This document shows positions 10,413 to 21,448 of a DNA stretch of 64,000 bases, piece after piece. The notes beneath the pieces were generated by a model, which was not told the DNA's origin, searched no databases, and saw only the letters and a list, made by a program, of their open reading frames with translations. Origin of the DNA: Theocolax elegans (lineage: Eukaryota; Arthropoda; Insecta; Hymenoptera; Cerocephalidae). The position numbers and the translations under genes are program-made. The stretch's first letter is position 1, and each line of letters opens with the position of its first letter. The stretch lies in contig CM047425.1 of NCBI GenBank assembly GCA_026168455.1, positions 41,622,711-41,686,710 on the forward strand, in the 5' to 3' direction.

Positions 10413-11740
10413 ACACCTGGAAATTTGAGAATTCTTAGTTTTCCACGTATTTATATGTATAAGACAATGTCAATCAGTTACAATAATAAATTTCAGTCCT
10501 ATCAGTAGAGATCGCAGCCTCTGTAACGCCCACACAATCGCTAAAAGCTCTAACCTGCTAGAGTGATATCGCGTTTCTGCATCCGTCGTGCATCGACTTA
10601 TGGCGTAAACCATGCGCAAAAAATCTTTTTCGTTGTCGCATTGACATAAAATTGCACCTAGGCCCACTGACGATGCATCAGTGTGTAATTCCGTTCGATA
10701 TGCTTTGGGGTTATAAATTTTTAATATTGGTTCAGACGTCAATTTACCTTTAATTTCTAAAAACGCACGATCTTGATCAGATCCCCAAACAAATTGATTT
10801 TTCTCTTTTAAAAGCATTGATAAGGGTTTTGCGATTGTCGCAAAATCTACAACGAAACGTCTGAAAAATCCCGCTAAGCCAAGAAATCTTCGAACTTCAT
10901 GTATATTTTTAGGTTGTGGAAAAAGTTCAATAGCGTTAATTTTTCTACTGCCGGGTTGTATACTACCTTGCCCAAGCGTATAACCTAAATAATCGACACG
11001 TTTCATTCCGAACTTACACTTGCTCAAATTTAATGTTAGATTCGCGTCCTTTAACAATTCTAAAATAGTTATTAAATTTTGCATTAGACAATCCCAATTT
11101 TCCGCATGAATACAAATATCATCGAAAAAGTTAAAAACTATGCCTTTCTTTCGTACGTGACCTAATATTTTATCCATTAACTTGGCGAAACAACGAGGCG
11201 CATTAGTTAAGCCTAACATCGCTCGTTCGAATCTCCCCGTTTGAGTTTCAGTAATAAATGCTGTATAGTCTTTTACCTCTTCTTCTAACGGCATTTGCAC
11301 ATAACCGAACGCTAAATCTAAAACTATAAAAAGTCGCGCACCACTCAGCTGTTCTAAAAGATCGTCAAAATTAGGAATTGGGTACGGAATTGGTCTAGTA
11401 ACCTTATTAAGCTTTCTATAATCAACGACCTCCTTCCTTTTTCCGAACTACAAATGCTGGGCTCGCGAATGCTGAATTAGTCTCTGATATAATTCCAACA
11501 CGCTTATAGTCATCGATTATTTTATCCATATCCTCACAAATCTCGCAAATTCAAACGATAAGGTTTGGATTGAACAACTGCATCTTTTTCAACCTCTATG
11601 TTCATTGTAATTTTATCGGTTACTCCAAGTTTGTCTAATTGTTTTGCAAAACATGACCTATAATTATTTAAAATTTCAACTAAATGAACCTTTTGCTCGG
11701 CCGTAATATCATCACCTGTTATAATTTTGTTATCACAAAT
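10413..11740 (-). pseudogene. gypsy reverse transcriptase and RNase H
   Basis: The clean block (11300-10470, 276 codons) has RFERAMLGLTNAPRCFAKLM, then FFDDI in place of the usual YLDDI/YVDDI, keeping both catalytic aspartates. The RT connection follows (RRFLGLAGFFRRFV), then RNase H with TDASSVGLGAIL and RLELLAIVWAL. Upstream (11740-11301) the fingers region is still readable: TRPIPYPIPNFDD and VLDLAFGYVQ, with the first RT aspartate. At least one frameshift lies at about 11440, between PAFVVRKK and VDYRKLNKV. The gene is therefore inactive. Confidence 0.85.
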
Positions 11741-12346
11741 TTAACTCTTTCGCGGCTCTTTTAATTCTATCGATTCTATACTTAAAATGGACTCACCGAT
11801 TTCGTTATTGATATTAATAATTTCGCGATCATTACTGTTATGCAAAACTGGTATACAAATTTCTTGAGACTGAATAGATACATTAATAAAATTAACACTA
11901 CCGGGTTCAAGTTCTACTCGTTCTAACGATGCTGCTTTATTATTTACAGTTTTTGGAAAAATACTATCGTCAATGTCGGCAAAAATTAAATCTGTTCCTG
12001 TTCGAGTGTACATCAAATCAGCTGATTCAGTAAACGGTCTCCCTAATATAATGTCGTAGCGCTGCGCCGTGTCAGGTACTACGCGCAATGTCATTTTACG
12101 CGGCTTCAAATTATCGACTTTTATAACCTCTTCAATTATACCATATGACGCAACATTACTATGACCGAATCCCTCAATACTCGAATTAACGTGCGTTACC
12201 TTAAAACCTTCGCGTATCACGGACTAGCGGTTATCGTACATATAGATGCACCCATATCAATATGCGCCGAAAATTTTGAATTACCGATATACACTGCACG
12301 AATAAACTTTTTTCCGGCTTCATCAATCGATCGCGTTTCAACCGTC
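11741..12346 (-). pseudogene. gypsy aspartic protease region
   Basis: Upstream of 12220 the minus strand encodes FSAHIDMGASICTIT. The position of the aspartic-protease D-S/T-G-A motif reads D-M-G-A, so the conserved serine/threonine is lost. The frame then hits a TGA and continues in another frame with the protease C-terminal motif DIILGRPF (usual DIILG.DWL). The remainder is a spacer before RT. The protease reading frame is +1 relative to the end of gag. Confidence 0.75.
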
Positions 12347-13474
12347 TTACTTCCTCAATAGTATTGAGTCAATACTTACACTCGATTTAATTTGCGGACA
12401 ACGTGACGCAACGTGACCAGGTAATTTACACGAAAAACACGTAAACTCTCGTTTAGGTTGCTTGCAATCGCGTGCTAAATGTCCGGACGTACCGCAATTG
12501 TAACATTTTACCACCGTTTTACGCTGTTCCGTAGTCGTCGTTGAACTCGCTACCTTCTTGTTGCCAGCGCCATCTTGATATTGTAGTCTGGAAATCGCGC
12601 CACCGGCCCCACCATCTCTCCTCGTAGGTACCAACGATCCGGACTTTCGGTCGCCTCTCGTCGCATGTTGTTGATCTCGCCTATCTGTCGCTCGTTCACG
12701 ACGATTCTCATGTATGTTGTCAATCTTCACTAGGTCTTGAATCATCAAATCGGTCGTCATATACTCACGTCCCAATAAATATTGTGCTAAATCTTTCGAT
12801 TTCAGACTCGTAGCAACTTCTTCACAAATTTCCTTGACAGTAAACTCGAGTCCGTTACACAGCCATATCTTTTCGAGTAAATAATCCTGTAGTGTTTCAC
12901 TAACACTCTGTACTCTCAACATCATAGCTTTAAGTTTTTCACTCCGTGTGCGAGAATAAGTAAAAGCCGTCAAAAATGCTTCTTCAAAATCGGTAACTGT
13001 CTTAACGGTGTCAGCTTTCGAAAGCAGCCATTTCCACGCACCGCCTTTCATACGCGCTTTAGCAACGTTATACGCGAGCACATCGTTCCAACCGTTAAGC
13101 GCTTTAGTATTCTTGAAATCGACGATCCACGCTAGCGTCTTTTCGGGTCCTTCATTTCCGTGAAATTCGTAAATCGCGTCCTGCGCTGTTGCAATCGAAA
13201 TCAGTTGACTTTGTTGTTCTAACCTTGCTCCATTTAAAACATCAAGATTGTTCGATTGGTTTGATACAATACGTGTAAGTGTATCAAGCGAACGCACTAA
13301 ACTATCTTCATTCGTTAGGTTAGAATGCTGACTGCTCGTCGCACTTACTTGACGTAATCGGTCAACTTCTTCTTTATGTGCTTGAATTTGTTGGTTGTAT
13401 AATTCTTTTTCTTCTGCACGACGCCTCTTTAATCTCTCTATTTCTTCTAACGCGTTTTTAAGTTCTGTCGCCAT
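12347..13474 (-). CDS. gag: gypsy Gag polyprotein with two CCHC zinc knuckles
   Basis: An intact 375-codon frame starting [20 protein letters not shown]. The N-terminal 60 residues are a charged coiled coil. The middle (about 95-260) is a retrotransposon capsid-like region ([18 protein letters not shown], then [13 protein letters not shown] and [18 protein letters not shown]). The C terminus has [14 protein letters not shown] and [14 protein letters not shown], two perfect CX2CX4HX4C zinc knuckles that would bind RNA during packaging. It is the only undamaged gene of the element. The stop (TAA) lies just before the +1-frame protease region, suggesting that Gag-Pol was once made by frameshifting, or that a later indel occurred. 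Confidence 0.85.
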   Translation of the reverse strand: MATELKNALEEIERLKRRRAEEKELYNQQIQAHKEEVDRLRQVSATSSQHSNLTNEDSLVRSLDTLTRIVSNQSNNLDVLNGARLEQQSQLISIATAQDAIYEFHGNEGPEKTLAWIVDFKNTKALNGWNDVLAYNVAKARMKGGAWKWLLSKADTVKTVTDFEEAFLTAFTYSRTRSEKLKAMMLRVQSVSETLQDYLLEKIWLCNGLEFTVKEICEEVATSLKSKDLAQYLLGREYMTTDLMIQDLVKIDNIHENRRERATDRRDQQHATRGDRKSGSLVPTRRDGGAGGAISRLQYQDGAGNKKVASSTTTTEQRKTVVKCYNCGTSGHLARDCKQPKREFTCFSCKLPGHVASRCPQIKSSVSIDSILLRK

Positions 13475-14081
13475 GTTGACATCTAACTCTTACATATAAC
13501 TGCCATCTACTGTAGAGAAGAATCAGTTCTACGAACGACAAACCGTTCCTCGCGTATCTGAGAAGTGTTTACACTGCACTAACAAATAAATAGTCACTGT
13601 CTCTCTCCAATAAATGCACTTCAGTATATATATATATTTACTTATCGGTGCTAATCCCACTTCTGAATTATTGTTATAACTATTGTCATCACTCTGACAA
13701 CCTTAACAATTTTTATGTCAGGATTAATAAATTAATACACTCCATGTAGTTACAGAAAAAAAAGGTTTATATATATATATATATATATATATTGAAGTTA
13801 AATAACACCATTACAAAAAAGGAGAATAACTAATAATTAATAACGTAACTTTGGCGTGAATAATATCAACGATTAAATAAGCACACAGAATTAGAGTAAA
13901 TTTGCCCGCTCGTTGGGGAACCAAAACTAAATGACGCAGCACACTGCCAAATTCTCGCTTTGCTCTCATACGGAGATCCGACTCTCAACGCAGTCAACCA
14001 TGATCTGGGCGGCCGGACGATTCGCGCCGACGATAGCGCTCCGATCACAACGCGGAAACTTGCGTATACGTACAAATTCTT
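13475..14081. other. gypsy 5' flank; no gene seen
   Basis: Contains the leader upstream of gag. No convincing primer-binding site or LTR identical to the 3' LTR is visible. A (TA)n tract followed by TTGAAGTTAAATAACAC (13791-13807) repeats exactly a 17 bp sequence at 9404-9420 inside the integrase end. Confidence 0.4.
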
Positions 14082-14290
14082 AACAATATTAACAATAAAT
14101 AATTTTTTTTAAATAATGTATAACCAAGCAAATAAGCCTGGTCACCTCAATGCTACTTAAGCTGGGTAAAGCGTCGGGAAATGCTACATACACGCGACTT
14201 TGAGACACATACAATTACATAGCCATTCACACACAATTAAGAGGGAGTAAATAATAGTCCCGGGAGAGAGAGAATCCCCGTAAAATTGGG
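14082..14290. repeat. 209 bp repeat, uninterrupted copy
   Basis: Starts AATATTAACAATAAATAAT, includes CTACTTAAGCTGGGTAAAGC, and ends near AATCCCCGTAAAA. The same sequence occurs at 23994-24119 and 48696-48783, where it is split by a CACTA element. This copy therefore shows the empty site. It has no coding content and its identity is unknown. Confidence 0.85.
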
Positions 14291-14322
14291 GATCGGATGG
14301 CCTTTTATCATTTCCGTCTGAT

Positions 14323-14780
14323 TTACAACTAATTTCTGTTACACTTCCAGTATTTACGAAAATAAATGTGATTTTATTATATTTTTCACTTATTCTTTTT
14401 TAGTAAACATTAATAGCATATAACAAGACTCAAATTTGATCTATTGTTTATAAGCTAAAAATTATCCTAGTAGAAATCGTATGCCATTAAATAGGTAATA
14501 AATAGATAAATAGAATGGTCGAAAAATGGGTAAAAAATAGACGAAAAATGTGCCCATTTTTATCCTCCCAATGAAACGCTTTTTTCCAATTTTTAACCAT
14601 TAAGTAGACTAAAATATTACTTATATTATGTTTTGAGCTCATTTTTAGCTTATTAACATAGAACAAATTTGAGTCTAGTTTATGCTGTTAAATGTCTATG
14701 AAAAATGAACTAGTGAAAAATATAATAAAATCACATTTATTTTCGTAAATACTGGAAATATAACAGAAATTAGTTGTAAA
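14323..14780. repeat. inverted-repeat element; inner part recurs at 55.2 kb
   Basis: Arms of about 85 bp (left TTTACAACTAATTTCTGTTA, right its complement) flank a core that reads GAATGGTCGAAAAATGGGTA and similar. The core is repeated at about 55190-55370. Non-coding, MITE-like. Confidence 0.65.
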
Positions 14781-15029
14781 CCCGAAACTATACGAATTTT
14801 GAAGTTTATTGTTACCGGAAAGCTGGAAACATTATGCCAATGTCTTGAGGTTATGGTCATTCTATTAAGTGTTAAAAAAATGGGTGAAAAAGCGTTTCAT
14901 CACAAGGTATTTAATACCAATGTTTAATTTCTAGTTATTAGATTAAAATTTCTACTAGGATATATTTTCTATAAATACTTAAAATAATTTAAGGAGCAAA
15001 AATTTTCTATTTAGTTAATCGATTTTTTC

Positions 15030-15445
15030 CTCGCATTCTTCTTTATTTTCGATAATTTCTTATTTAGTGTTTTGTTCTTGAGTATTTACTTCTTATGTAT
15101 TTTCTTTTCTAATATTTTCAAATTTAGCTTTGATTTTATATCCTGTACATCCATTTTCTTCTACGTTTATATTCTTATCTACTTCTTCGTAATTTGGGAA
15201 TTATGTTTCAACTGCAGTGAAGTTTGTTATTTATTTATCTGAATTTACAATAACATAATGTATAGTTTTACTACTGTAAATTTTGAAACAGGCGTATCAT
15301 TAGATTTTGAAGGCGTCTTTTATGGAAACTGTTTCCTTTTATACCAAATACAGCATATACTCAAAACGTGACTTAATGCTGTCAACATTTCCTTATCTGT
15401 TGTGATCAAATAGGAAATACTTCTTAGTTCCCTGACAAGTTCTGA
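15030..15445 (-). pseudogene. exon-like remnant, unidentified
   Basis: On the minus strand an acceptor-like TATATATGTTTCAG ends at about 15446. It is followed by a readable segment (ELVRELRSISYLITTDKEML, then TALSHVLSICCIWYKRK) and, after a stop, by KTPSKSNDTPVSK. About 70 bp further on is a second lysine/glutamate-rich segment (FPNYEEVDKNINVEENGC). Three in-frame TAA stops interrupt it. The codon texture is more protein-like than the surroundings, but I cannot name a family. It could be a dead exon pair or a transposon remnant. Confidence 0.25.
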
Positions 15446-16151
15446 AACATATATATAAGTATTTAGTTTTAAATAAACCGTGAATTAAATGTATATATCA
15501 CAAATACAAAAATTTTACTACGGAATAGTCTAATTATATTTATTTGCAATCAATATTTCCAGTAAGATTTTTTGTTTAAGTTAGATTTATGCAAATAAAT
15601 CTCTTTCATAATCTGCATTTTCTTTTAATTTCTGCAACGTTTTCTTTAAGTTTTTTTAAATCTATTGTAAATTTGCAAATAAATCTGTAAGAAAATAATT
15701 AATAATGAATTTACTGGATAAAATTTATAATATACATTCTCATTACATTTTTTCTAATGCTAATTAATAAATAATGTTTTCTACTTTTCCGAAAAACATA
15801 TGTCTCTTATAAACTATAACGGTAAGCGATTTATAGATCAGGTAAGGAATGAGTAGCAAAAAGGCAATACTGAGCGCGCAAACAAGGATAGTGCGGTGCG
15901 CAAATCGGTAGTTTAGATAGAGAGGCGACACATAAACGGGTATAGAAGTACAGATGCAGATACACGTTTTATCCATGCATTATCGTGCTCCACCTCGATT
16001 GAACTGTGTACGAGTACAAGTGTGGGTGTCGAGAGTGTTTACTCACACTATCCAATATATAGTGGGCAAATGGTGTATCATATTTGGATCCGACTGTCCC
16101 GTTTGCGCCTCCAATTTTACCTGATACGATTCAGGTGAGGAACCGTCTACC
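15446..16151. other. no gene seen
   Basis: AT-rich to 15750, then moderately GC-richer. Frames are short and unlike proteins. It is the left flank of the 16152 element. Confidence 0.4.
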
Positions 16152-16856
16152 CCCTGTTGGAAATGCTCAGTTAATACCAATCTATACCGATAATTTTACA
16201 GTCTTCGATCATCTAAATTAATCGGTTTACATCGTTTAAAAAAGATGCCATATATTATTGTATATCGATTTTACTCGGATTCAGTCGAGAATATGTGCAT
16301 AATCGGATATTGTTTAAGTTTATATGATTGAAATCTATCCGCAATAATGGGTTATATAACGGTAATCTATAACGTCATTTTTATGTATTGTTTTTTACGA
16401 TTAAAAATAATCTGCACGAAGTCGGTTGCAATCGATTGATTAATGAAAAGTGCTTAATGAGTCGTTGTCGGAAATATACGACAGCAAATCTACTAGTTTC
16501 TGTTTGGTTTCAAATTAGCTGTTTAAACTTTCGCAGTCTATTTTAATCGTTTATAGTCGATTTCAAGTTTGTGTATTAGATAATAAGTTTTTGTCGAAGG
16601 TTACCAGTCCATATTCTGTCCGCCTTAATCGGTTTTAATCAAGAAAATAATTTGTACATTGATAATCATATTGTATCGGGTATTGTCGAATCAACTCTTG
16701 TCGGAAGTTATTGGCTGAGATTCATCAATAATTTAGTTTCATCGTGATCCATTTTACTTGTTAAATTATTCAATGTATCGCAGTCGGTTCTAATCGTTTA
16801 TAGTCAGTTTCAATCAAAGTAATATTTTGCATGCTGATAACCCCCACGTATATATT

Positions 16857-17008
16857 AGTTATTTATGTACCTTGCGTGAGCCTCGCGTCATTACTGTTCG
16901 AGGCGGAAAATTTTGCTGCGCTCGCGACCGCGGACGTACTAACCATCCACGAAATTTTCCGCCTCGAACAGTAATGACGCGATGCTCACCCAAGGTACAT
17001 AAATAACT
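16857..17008. repeat. 152 bp perfect-armed hairpin
   Basis: Arms of about 60 bp begin AGTTATTTATGTACCTTG and include CGTCATTACTGTTCGAGGCG. The loop is GC-rich (GCTGCGCTCGCGACCGCGG). No coding content. Confidence 0.8.
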
Positions 17009-17119
17009 ATTTCAGTCTACTAATTCGTACACCGACTCTTACGTGCAGAGTGCGCTCCGCTTGTAAATACGTTGCATACATACAAGTAGCTCCTGCTTGT
17101 ATGACAGCCTTCTATACAT

Positions 17120-17158
17120 CCTCCTAGGACGTATAAGATGTTCTTACGTCCTAGGAGG
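17120..17158. repeat. 14 bp perfect stem hairpin
   Basis: CCTCCTAGGACGTA and TACGTCCTAGGAGG are separated by 11 bases. A related CTAGGACGTATAG phrase is at about 19042, followed by a palindrome ATACATCTTAGTAAGATGTA. Confidence 0.8.
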
Positions 17159-17649
17159 CTATATGAAAAGCGCTCCGTAGGTCATATACGGCGATCAATA
17201 TAATCTATGCCGCGCGAATCGGTAGAGTCAACGTGTTTGAAACGCGTAGTATATGTTTCGGAGATATATCTAAAGCTTTCTAAACAAAACTAGTTTAAAT
17301 ATAATGTTTTCGTTACTTTAATCATAGTTATCTTGTTATTGCTCAGATACCAAAATATTATATATATATATTTACAGCCTGCTAACCCGTACGGAAACTC
17401 TTACGCGCGGAGCACGCTAAAATACGTAAATACATCTTTTTTTTTTATATTTACAGCATTTTTAGTCTCTTGTGTTAGAGACTATTATGCTATTCTTAAT
17501 TATTATAGTTATGTACATTTTACTTACATTTTTACAGTAGATGTACATATAAGTTTTACAATAAGTTTTAATACAATGTTATTGATTTCGCATATAATTT
17601 ATGTGGTTAGATTCTAAATCTTAAGATTAGCCTGCTTAAAAAACGAATG

Positions 17650-17930
17650 GAGTGCATGATATACAGCTACTGTCGGGTTTACGAGCAGTACGGTTGCTGA
17701 CAATAGTAGCTGTATTTTTAATTTTGCTAATTTTTTATTAGAGTAAGTCGTTGCAAATTGTATTTTTCACATTGAAACAGTACATGATTTAAATCTTCTG
17801 ATTCATATCCGCATTCGCATTGAGTACTGTTGACATTTATTTTAGCTAGCGACGCTGTCAGACTATAATGATTAGCACGACTTCTGATAATAATCGTAAT
17901 TATTTCTCGAGTCAACTTTTTTCCTTTAAA
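17650..17930 (-). pseudogene. I-like LINE: C-terminal tail and 3' region
   Basis: The minus strand encodes TREIITIIIRSRANHYSLTA and then CECGYESEDLNHVLFQCEKY. This is the cysteine/histidine tail (CxCGxxx..NHxxxxC) that follows RNase H in I/Jockey-type non-LTR elements. After the stop the 3' region holds a hairpin (ATACAGCTACTGTCGG...CTGACAATAGTAGCTGTAT, 17664-17718). The upstream part of the same kind of element lies next door in the opposite orientation, which suggests a twin-priming inversion. Confidence 0.7.
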
Positions 17931-18990
17931 CCATGTTTTGCTATTTCCATTGTGAAAATTTTTTACAAATTCAATGCCTCTACCATACTCAATGATGAAA
18001 CTATTGGTGTTGTCTCTGGCTGTCCAGGGAAAACTGAAATTACAATTAAAGATACCAAAATCGTATCTAGTAACGCAGTAAAATTTTTAGGTGTGATATT
18101 TGATTATACGTTAACTTTTGAAAACCACGTTGACTACATACAAAAAAAATGTCTCAGAGCAATAAATATTATAAAATTCTTAAGAGGCACTTGGTGGGGA
18201 GCAAGCGCAGAATGTTTATCGTTATTGTACAAAAGTTTTGTACGATCTATAATAGATTATGGGTGTTTCATATATTACCCCACACAGCTAGCACAAATTA
18301 AAAAATTGGATTCAATACAAAATACAGCTATTAGATTAGCTTTCGGCTATAGGCTTAGTATACCATTTAATATATTATTATCTTAATCTAAATTACTGAC
18401 TATTAAGGAACGTACAAAATTTTTATGCGCCTGTTATCTTAATAAAATATACTCGCACGACCAATTATTAGTACACGAAACAATTCAAAAAATTAAAAAT
18501 AAAATTATAACGAACCAAATTGATGCGAACAAAAGACTACTCTTTACATGTATTGCAGATACAAAAGAACAACCCCTGCAAATATATTGTAAAATTAACT
18601 ATAACCTATATACATACAATTATGAAATTTTCACCAATGAATTAGATATTAACACTGAATTTGGCAATTCACTTGCGAAATCCAATGATTTAAATATCAC
18701 AATTGACCAACTAATTGCAAATAATAATGCCACTGCCATATATAGCACTTTTGAATGCGGTTGAATACACTTTAAACTTTCATAAGCATACAATTTTGGT
18801 ATTCACAGACTCACTTAGCGCCCTACTTTCTTTAAAAAGAATAAAATTTAGCATAAAAACAAACCCTTATTTATATGAACTTAAAAGTAAAGTCGAAATT
18901 TCTGAAAACAAAATAAATCAAAATAAAATCAAATTCTATTGAATTCCTTCGCATAAGGGTGTCGTAGGTAATGAACTAGCCGACGTAAAT
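17931..18990 (+). pseudogene. I-like LINE: RT thumb region and RNase H, inverted relative to its 3' end
   Basis: Encodes the end of a non-LTR reverse transcriptase (GCPGKTEI, VKFLGVIFDYTLTFENHV, RSIIDYGCFIYYP, KKLDSIQNTAIRLAFGYR), then a degenerate linker. A C-terminal RNase H follows (TILVFTDSLSALLSL with its aspartate, and IPSHKGVVGNELADV with the H...N.ELAD motif). Frameshifts and stops occur at about 18386 and in the RNase H, so it is dead. It ends abruptly after ELADVNTSSA, about where the inverted tail at 17650-17930 would be expected to continue. Confidence 0.75.
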
Positions 18991-19285
18991 ACATCTAGTG
19001 CAACCAAATTCGTGCCCGACTGTATACGCGTGATTATATCAACTACTAGGACGTATAGAAACGCTATACATCTTAGTAAGATGTATACAAATTCTCCATA
19101 TCGTCGGCCGTCCACTTGAAAATCGAGATCAACGTCTTCCAAACGCGTAGTACACAAACTCTAGCAGAAAAAAATATATACAAAAGTAAACACAAGTCGC
19201 GAATAAGTGCAGTGCATCTAATACTCGCGGTGTCAGATTGCCGAAAGTCGATGTGTCGTTGATCGCGTGCACCCGGGCCAACTCT

Positions 19286-19288
<3 letters not shown>

Positions 19289-19319
<31 letters not shown>
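19289..19319. repeat. (TC)n microsatellite
   Basis: Simple CT dinucleotide run. Confidence 0.9.
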
Positions 19320-19321
<2 letters not shown>

Positions 19322-19527
19322 CTAAATACTCTTTTCTATCGTTCATTCAAATTATCTATATTATTTTCCATTTATTTCTATTAATTTCTCCGATATGTAA
19401 AAGTCGCCACACGGGTTATAACGCTGTAAAATCTCGACGTACATTCGACGCGTTATCGCGACTAGAGGAAAAATATTATTGTGAATGGATTAGTTATGCC
19501 TTGGACGCTCGCTGCTCTCACGACGGC

Positions 19528-20720
19528 GGCCCAACTACTATCCATTCACAATGATATTTTCCCTCTGATCGTATTAACGTGACATATATACAATAGTACA
19601 TAAATAACTAATATATATCATAATATTGTATATTAGAAATAATATGGTGTATATATGTATAGAAAAATAACGCAAAATGAGTCATATATCTTTAATAACT
19701 GCAATATTACAATTAATAATAAGTAATTACTAAATATTAAACATTCTATGATAATAAATGCAAAGTGTAAAAAGTTAAAATGTTTTATAAGAGTTTGTTT
19801 ACAAATGTTTAAAAATTATTGACATAATATATAATTATTTATATTGTTTAAAAAAGTGTTTATTACATAACTTTTAAATGTAAAATAAATTATTTTGTGA
19901 GCAACGAAACAGTCGTACGAATTATAAGGATGAAATAGTTATTTATGATACTATAGTATACTTACAAGGGAAGTACATGACCTCCGGGAAACGGATCTCA
20001 TCCTAACTTTGGTATGTCTTTTATAATATAAAAATATGAAGAAAGCCAAGTTATCTCTTGCCAATGGCCACTTTTATGGAAGTTATTCGACATCCAATAA
20101 TAATAGCAGTAAAAATTACTTCCAATTCGGTCGCTTATAACTCAAAAACAAATAAAGATAAACAATCGAACCAAAAACCAGAAGAAAGTTGAGTTCAAGT
20201 AGATATGGTTTGAAAAAAAGAAGCTCAAATTGCTTAATTTAAAGCAAAGTTATGAAGAAAATAAGAAATTGAAGATTATTAGGCCAAAAGAAACAATAAA
20301 TTTTTCATATTAAATTTTGGTTAAAATTTCTTTAATTTTTTATTTTCTTCATAACTTTGCTTCAAATTAAGCAATTTAAGCTTCTTTTTTTCAAACCATA
20401 TCTACTTGAACTCAACTTTCTTCTGGTTTTTGGTTCGATTGTTTATCTTTATTTGTTTCCGAGTTATAAGCGACCGAATTGGAAGTAATTTTTACTGCTA
20501 TTATTATTGAATGTCGAATAACTTCCGTAAAAGTGGCCATTGGCAAGAGATAACTTGGCTTTCTTTATATTTTTATATTATAAAAGACATACCAAAGTTA
20601 GGATGAGATCCGTTTCCCGGAGGTCATGTACATCCCTTGTTAGTTAGTATACTTTGATATATATGACACGTTAATGCGATCAGAGGGAAAATATCATTGT
20701 GAATGGATAGTAGTTGGGCC
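19528..20720. repeat. 60 bp inverted repeats flanking a palindromic insertion
   Basis: GGCCCAACTACTATCCATTC at 19528 and its complement ending at 20720 form arms of about 60 bp with few mismatches. A weaker third copy is at 19455-19497. The 681 bp palindromic element sits in the loop. The right arm leads straight into the hammerhead-like motif. Confidence 0.75.
19964..20644. mobile_element. 681 bp palindromic element, ACAAGGGAAG family, copy 1
   Basis: A near-perfect palindrome from ACAAGGGAAGTACATGACCT to the complementary end. TAGTATACTT flanks it on both sides (19954-19963 and 20645-20654), consistent with a target duplication of about 8-10 bp, as for hAT or P-like elements. The 683 bp copy at 27743-28425 has TAAACTT on both sides. 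Its unpaired centre is in the opposite orientation, as expected for independent insertions. Non-coding. Confidence 0.8.
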
Positions 20721-20738
20721 ACGGTCGCGAGTGCATCA

Positions 20739-20778
20739 GTCCCTGATGAGGAGCAGTAGCGAGCTCGAAACGTCGGAC
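20739..20778 (+). ncRNA. hammerhead-ribozyme-like motif (minimal, type I topology)
   Basis: The sequence reads stem I GTCC (20739-20742), core CTGATGAG (20743-20750), a stem II GAGC/GCTC with 8-base loop, core GAAA (20767-20770), then C and GTC (cleavage after C at 20774), and the stem I partner GGAC (20775-20778). All catalytic-core positions match the hammerhead consensus. Stem III is only two potential pairs without a loop, as in the minimal hammerheads described in Penelope-like retroelements and retrozymes, which act as tandem dimers. No Penelope reverse transcriptase is nearby, so it is either a solo remnant or a small retrozyme-like unit. Confidence 0.6.
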
Positions 20779-21448
20779 AGCAAATTTGGGGTTAGTATAT
20801 TTTTGGTGCAGGGGGGCAGTCAGATTGCTTTATTAATAATTTGTTTTTATTTTCAGTTAGTGTTTTTATTTTTTATTTTTATTATTTTTATAGATTCTTC
20901 GGGGGTGATTATAAGTAGGGGCAATCTGACTGCCCATATAATTGACTGTAAGACCGATAAAAATATTAATTAATTTAATTATACTACAGTCGATATAAGT
21001 AATATTTTATCAATAATTATTAATAATTATTAGTATTATAAAAAAGATTGCGGAATACATATTATAATGAAATATATCTTTGCACCACGAAAGCAAAAGT
21101 ATGAATATTTTATTACACCTCGAAGTCATTTGGTAATTTACATAAATAACGACCGTTATGTATGTCAATAAGCATAACTTTGCATTCAATCTCTTCAAGT
21201 ACTACAACTACAACGCTGAAATGCAGCGCAAAAATAACTCATCTTCAAACACATTAATTTGTGAAATTTGAAAGTAACGTTTTTTATCAACAAAATATTT
21301 ATAATCTGCCCATACTTTGAAGATATTAATTTTACGCTACAATTATGAGTACGTTGAACCCGCGCATATTCCATGATGTGAAAAACTTTATGTTTATAAA
21401 TGCATTTATTATAAGCTTGAGCAGACATTCCTACAGATTACCCCCCCC

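Larger units (their letters stand above)
8559..13474 (-). mobile_element. damaged Ty3/gypsy LTR retrotransposon
   Basis: Minus-strand order is gag (13474-12347), protease (about 12346-11741), reverse transcriptase and RNase H (about 11740-10413), integrase (about 10412-9415), polypurine tract and 3' LTR. The protease-RT-RNaseH-integrase order is diagnostic of Ty3/gypsy. Damage includes frameshifts in RT and near the integrase zinc finger, a changed protease active-site motif, and integrase running into a (TA)n tract and ending early. A 5' LTR matching the 3' LTR is not found upstream of gag. No envelope gene is visible. I describe it as a dead retrotransposon copy. Confidence 0.85.
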
